From: a bacterium | GTDB lineage: Bacteria > Auribacterota > UBA3054 > JAAYZF01 | Reading direction: 5' to 3' | Length of the DNA: 36,199 nt | Assembly: GCA_012514975.1 (NCBI GenBank) | Contig: JAAYZF010000477.1 | Coordinates: 1 to 36,199, forward strand | Shown: positions 35,166-36,199 of the stretch, in pieces | Layout of the letters: each line of letters starts with the position of its first letter | Position numbering within the stretch: position 1 is the first letter of the stretch | Translations under genes and position numbers: made by a program | The notes under the pieces: generated by a model | Told to the model about the DNA's origin: nothing | What the model saw: the letters and a program-made list of their open reading frames with translations, nothing else | The model's database searches: none

Positions 35166-35696
35166 CGCAAGCTTGAGGTCATAGCATCTGGGTTCGGAGG
35201 CCAGGGCATCATGGTCCTGGGCAGAATCCTTGCCCAGGCCGGCATGCGCGAGGGCATGCACGTCACCTTCCTGCCCAGCTACGGCTCGGAGATGCGGGGC
35301 GGGACGGCGAACGTGCAGGTGATCCTGAGCGACGCGCCGATCAGCTCGCCCCTTATCGTCACCGCGGACGCGCTGATAGCGATGAACGAGCCGAGCGTCG
35401 TCAAGTTCGCCGGGCGCGTGCGGCCGGGCGGCATCATCGTCATCAACGAAAGCCTCGGCGCCGCGCCGGCACATCCACCCGAGAACGCGCGCGTCTGCAT
35501 GGTGCCGTGCACGCAGATGGCAATAGACCTCGGAAACGAACGCGTCTGCAGCATGATCGCCCTCGGCCGTCTTGTGCGCGAGTCGGCCGTTGTGCCGCTC
35601 GACAGCATCGTCGCACAGATGAAGGTGCAGACGGCGAAATACGCTGCAATGCAGGAGTTGAACGAGAGAGCCCTCAGGCTCGGGTACGGCGGCTAG
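35163..35696 (+). CDS. 2-oxoacid:acceptor oxidoreductase gamma subunit
   Basis: SGFGGQGIMVLGRILAQAGMREG, SYGSEMRGGTANVQVILSD. Confidence 0.9.
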   Translation: MRKLEVIASGFGGQGIMVLGRILAQAGMREGMHVTFLPSYGSEMRGGTANVQVILSDAPISSPLIVTADALIAMNEPSVVKFAGRVRPGGIIVINESLGAAPAHPPENARVCMVPCTQMAIDLGNERVCSMIALGRLVRESAVVPLDSIVAQMKVQTAKYAAMQELNERALRLGYGG

Positions 35697-35700
35697 CCTC

Positions 35701-36199
35701 GTGAAGCGTCCCAACATCCTCTACCTCCATTCGCACGACACCGGCAGGTATGTCCAGCCGTACGGCCATGCCATCTGCACGCCGCACCTGCAGAAGCTGG
35801 CTGAAGAAGGCATGCTGTTCCGCCAGGCCTTCTGTGCAAATCCCACATGCTCGCCCAGCCGCGCGTGCCTGCTCACCGGGCAATATGCCCACAGCAACGG
35901 CATGCTGGGCCTTGCGCATCGCGGTTTTGCCCTCAATGACTACTCGCAGCACATACTGCATACGCTGCGCCGCCACGGCTACATCGCCGCCCTCGCGGGC
36001 GTGCAGCATATCGCCAGCCACACCGACGGGGGCGCATGGCGGAAAATCGGCTATGACCGCCACTTGGGCGATCCGAGTGTCGCGCACACGGCCGCCGCGG
36101 AGTTCATACTGTCGAACCCGGCGCAGCCGTTCTTCCTGTCCGTGGGATTTGTCGAGACACACCGCGAGTTCCCTGATGCCCATCCCGAGGACGACGCGC
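35701..36199 (+). CDS. Sulfatase (3' truncated by window edge)
   Basis: GTG start; VKRPNILYLHSHDTGRYVQPYG..., CSPSRACLLTGQ formylglycine motif (C-x-P-x-R). Not in the supplied ORF track. Confidence 0.88.
   Translation, partial: MKRPNILYLHSHDTGRYVQPYGHAICTPHLQKLAEEGMLFRQAFCANPTCSPSRACLLTGQYAHSNGMLGLAHRGFALNDYSQHILHTLRRHGYIAALAGVQHIASHTDGGAWRKIGYDRHLGDPSVAHTAAAEFILSNPAQPFFLSVGFVETHREFPDAHPEDDA

Overview
36.2 kb GC-rich bacterial chromosomal window with no phage, IS transposase, CRISPR or rRNA. Gene content resembles a PVC-type or related environmental lineage; this is inferred from gene content only. Main contents in order: fused secDF (5' truncated), rfbB-like dehydratase, GTP-type PEP carboxykinase. 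Then a minus-strand catabolic operon of about 9 kb: TIM-barrel isomerase, split transketolase N and C subunits, Fe-ADH, LarA-like racemase, L-fucose-isomerase-like protein, and a GNAT-HDAC fusion. Then HU, an MFS transporter, a secretin with a coiled-coil partner, purB, a dual-specificity phosphatase, argB-argD followed by a 1065-aa secreted protein, tRNA-Val(GAC), a prepilin-like protein, DUF72, a DUF255 thioredoxin-fold protein, proS, an orphan 2-oxoacid oxidoreductase gamma subunit, and the start of a sulfatase. The strongest unusual signals are: (1) an S23/four-helix-bundle ORF inserted between the two transketolase halves, bounded by inverted arrays of 7-bp units that could pair as a ~28-bp RNA stem, like a 23S rRNA intervening sequence but in an mRNA; (2) several other short 6-8-bp-periodic arrays with unrelated unit sequences, all in intergenic spacers; (3) a promoter-bounded, highly structured candidate ncRNA upstream of proS; (4) a kinase-less operon suggesting an uncharacterised sugar or sugar-acid (possibly sulfo-sugar) pathway, ending in a fused acetyltransferase/deacetylase. 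All calls were made by reading the sequence and supplied ORFs; no database search was run.
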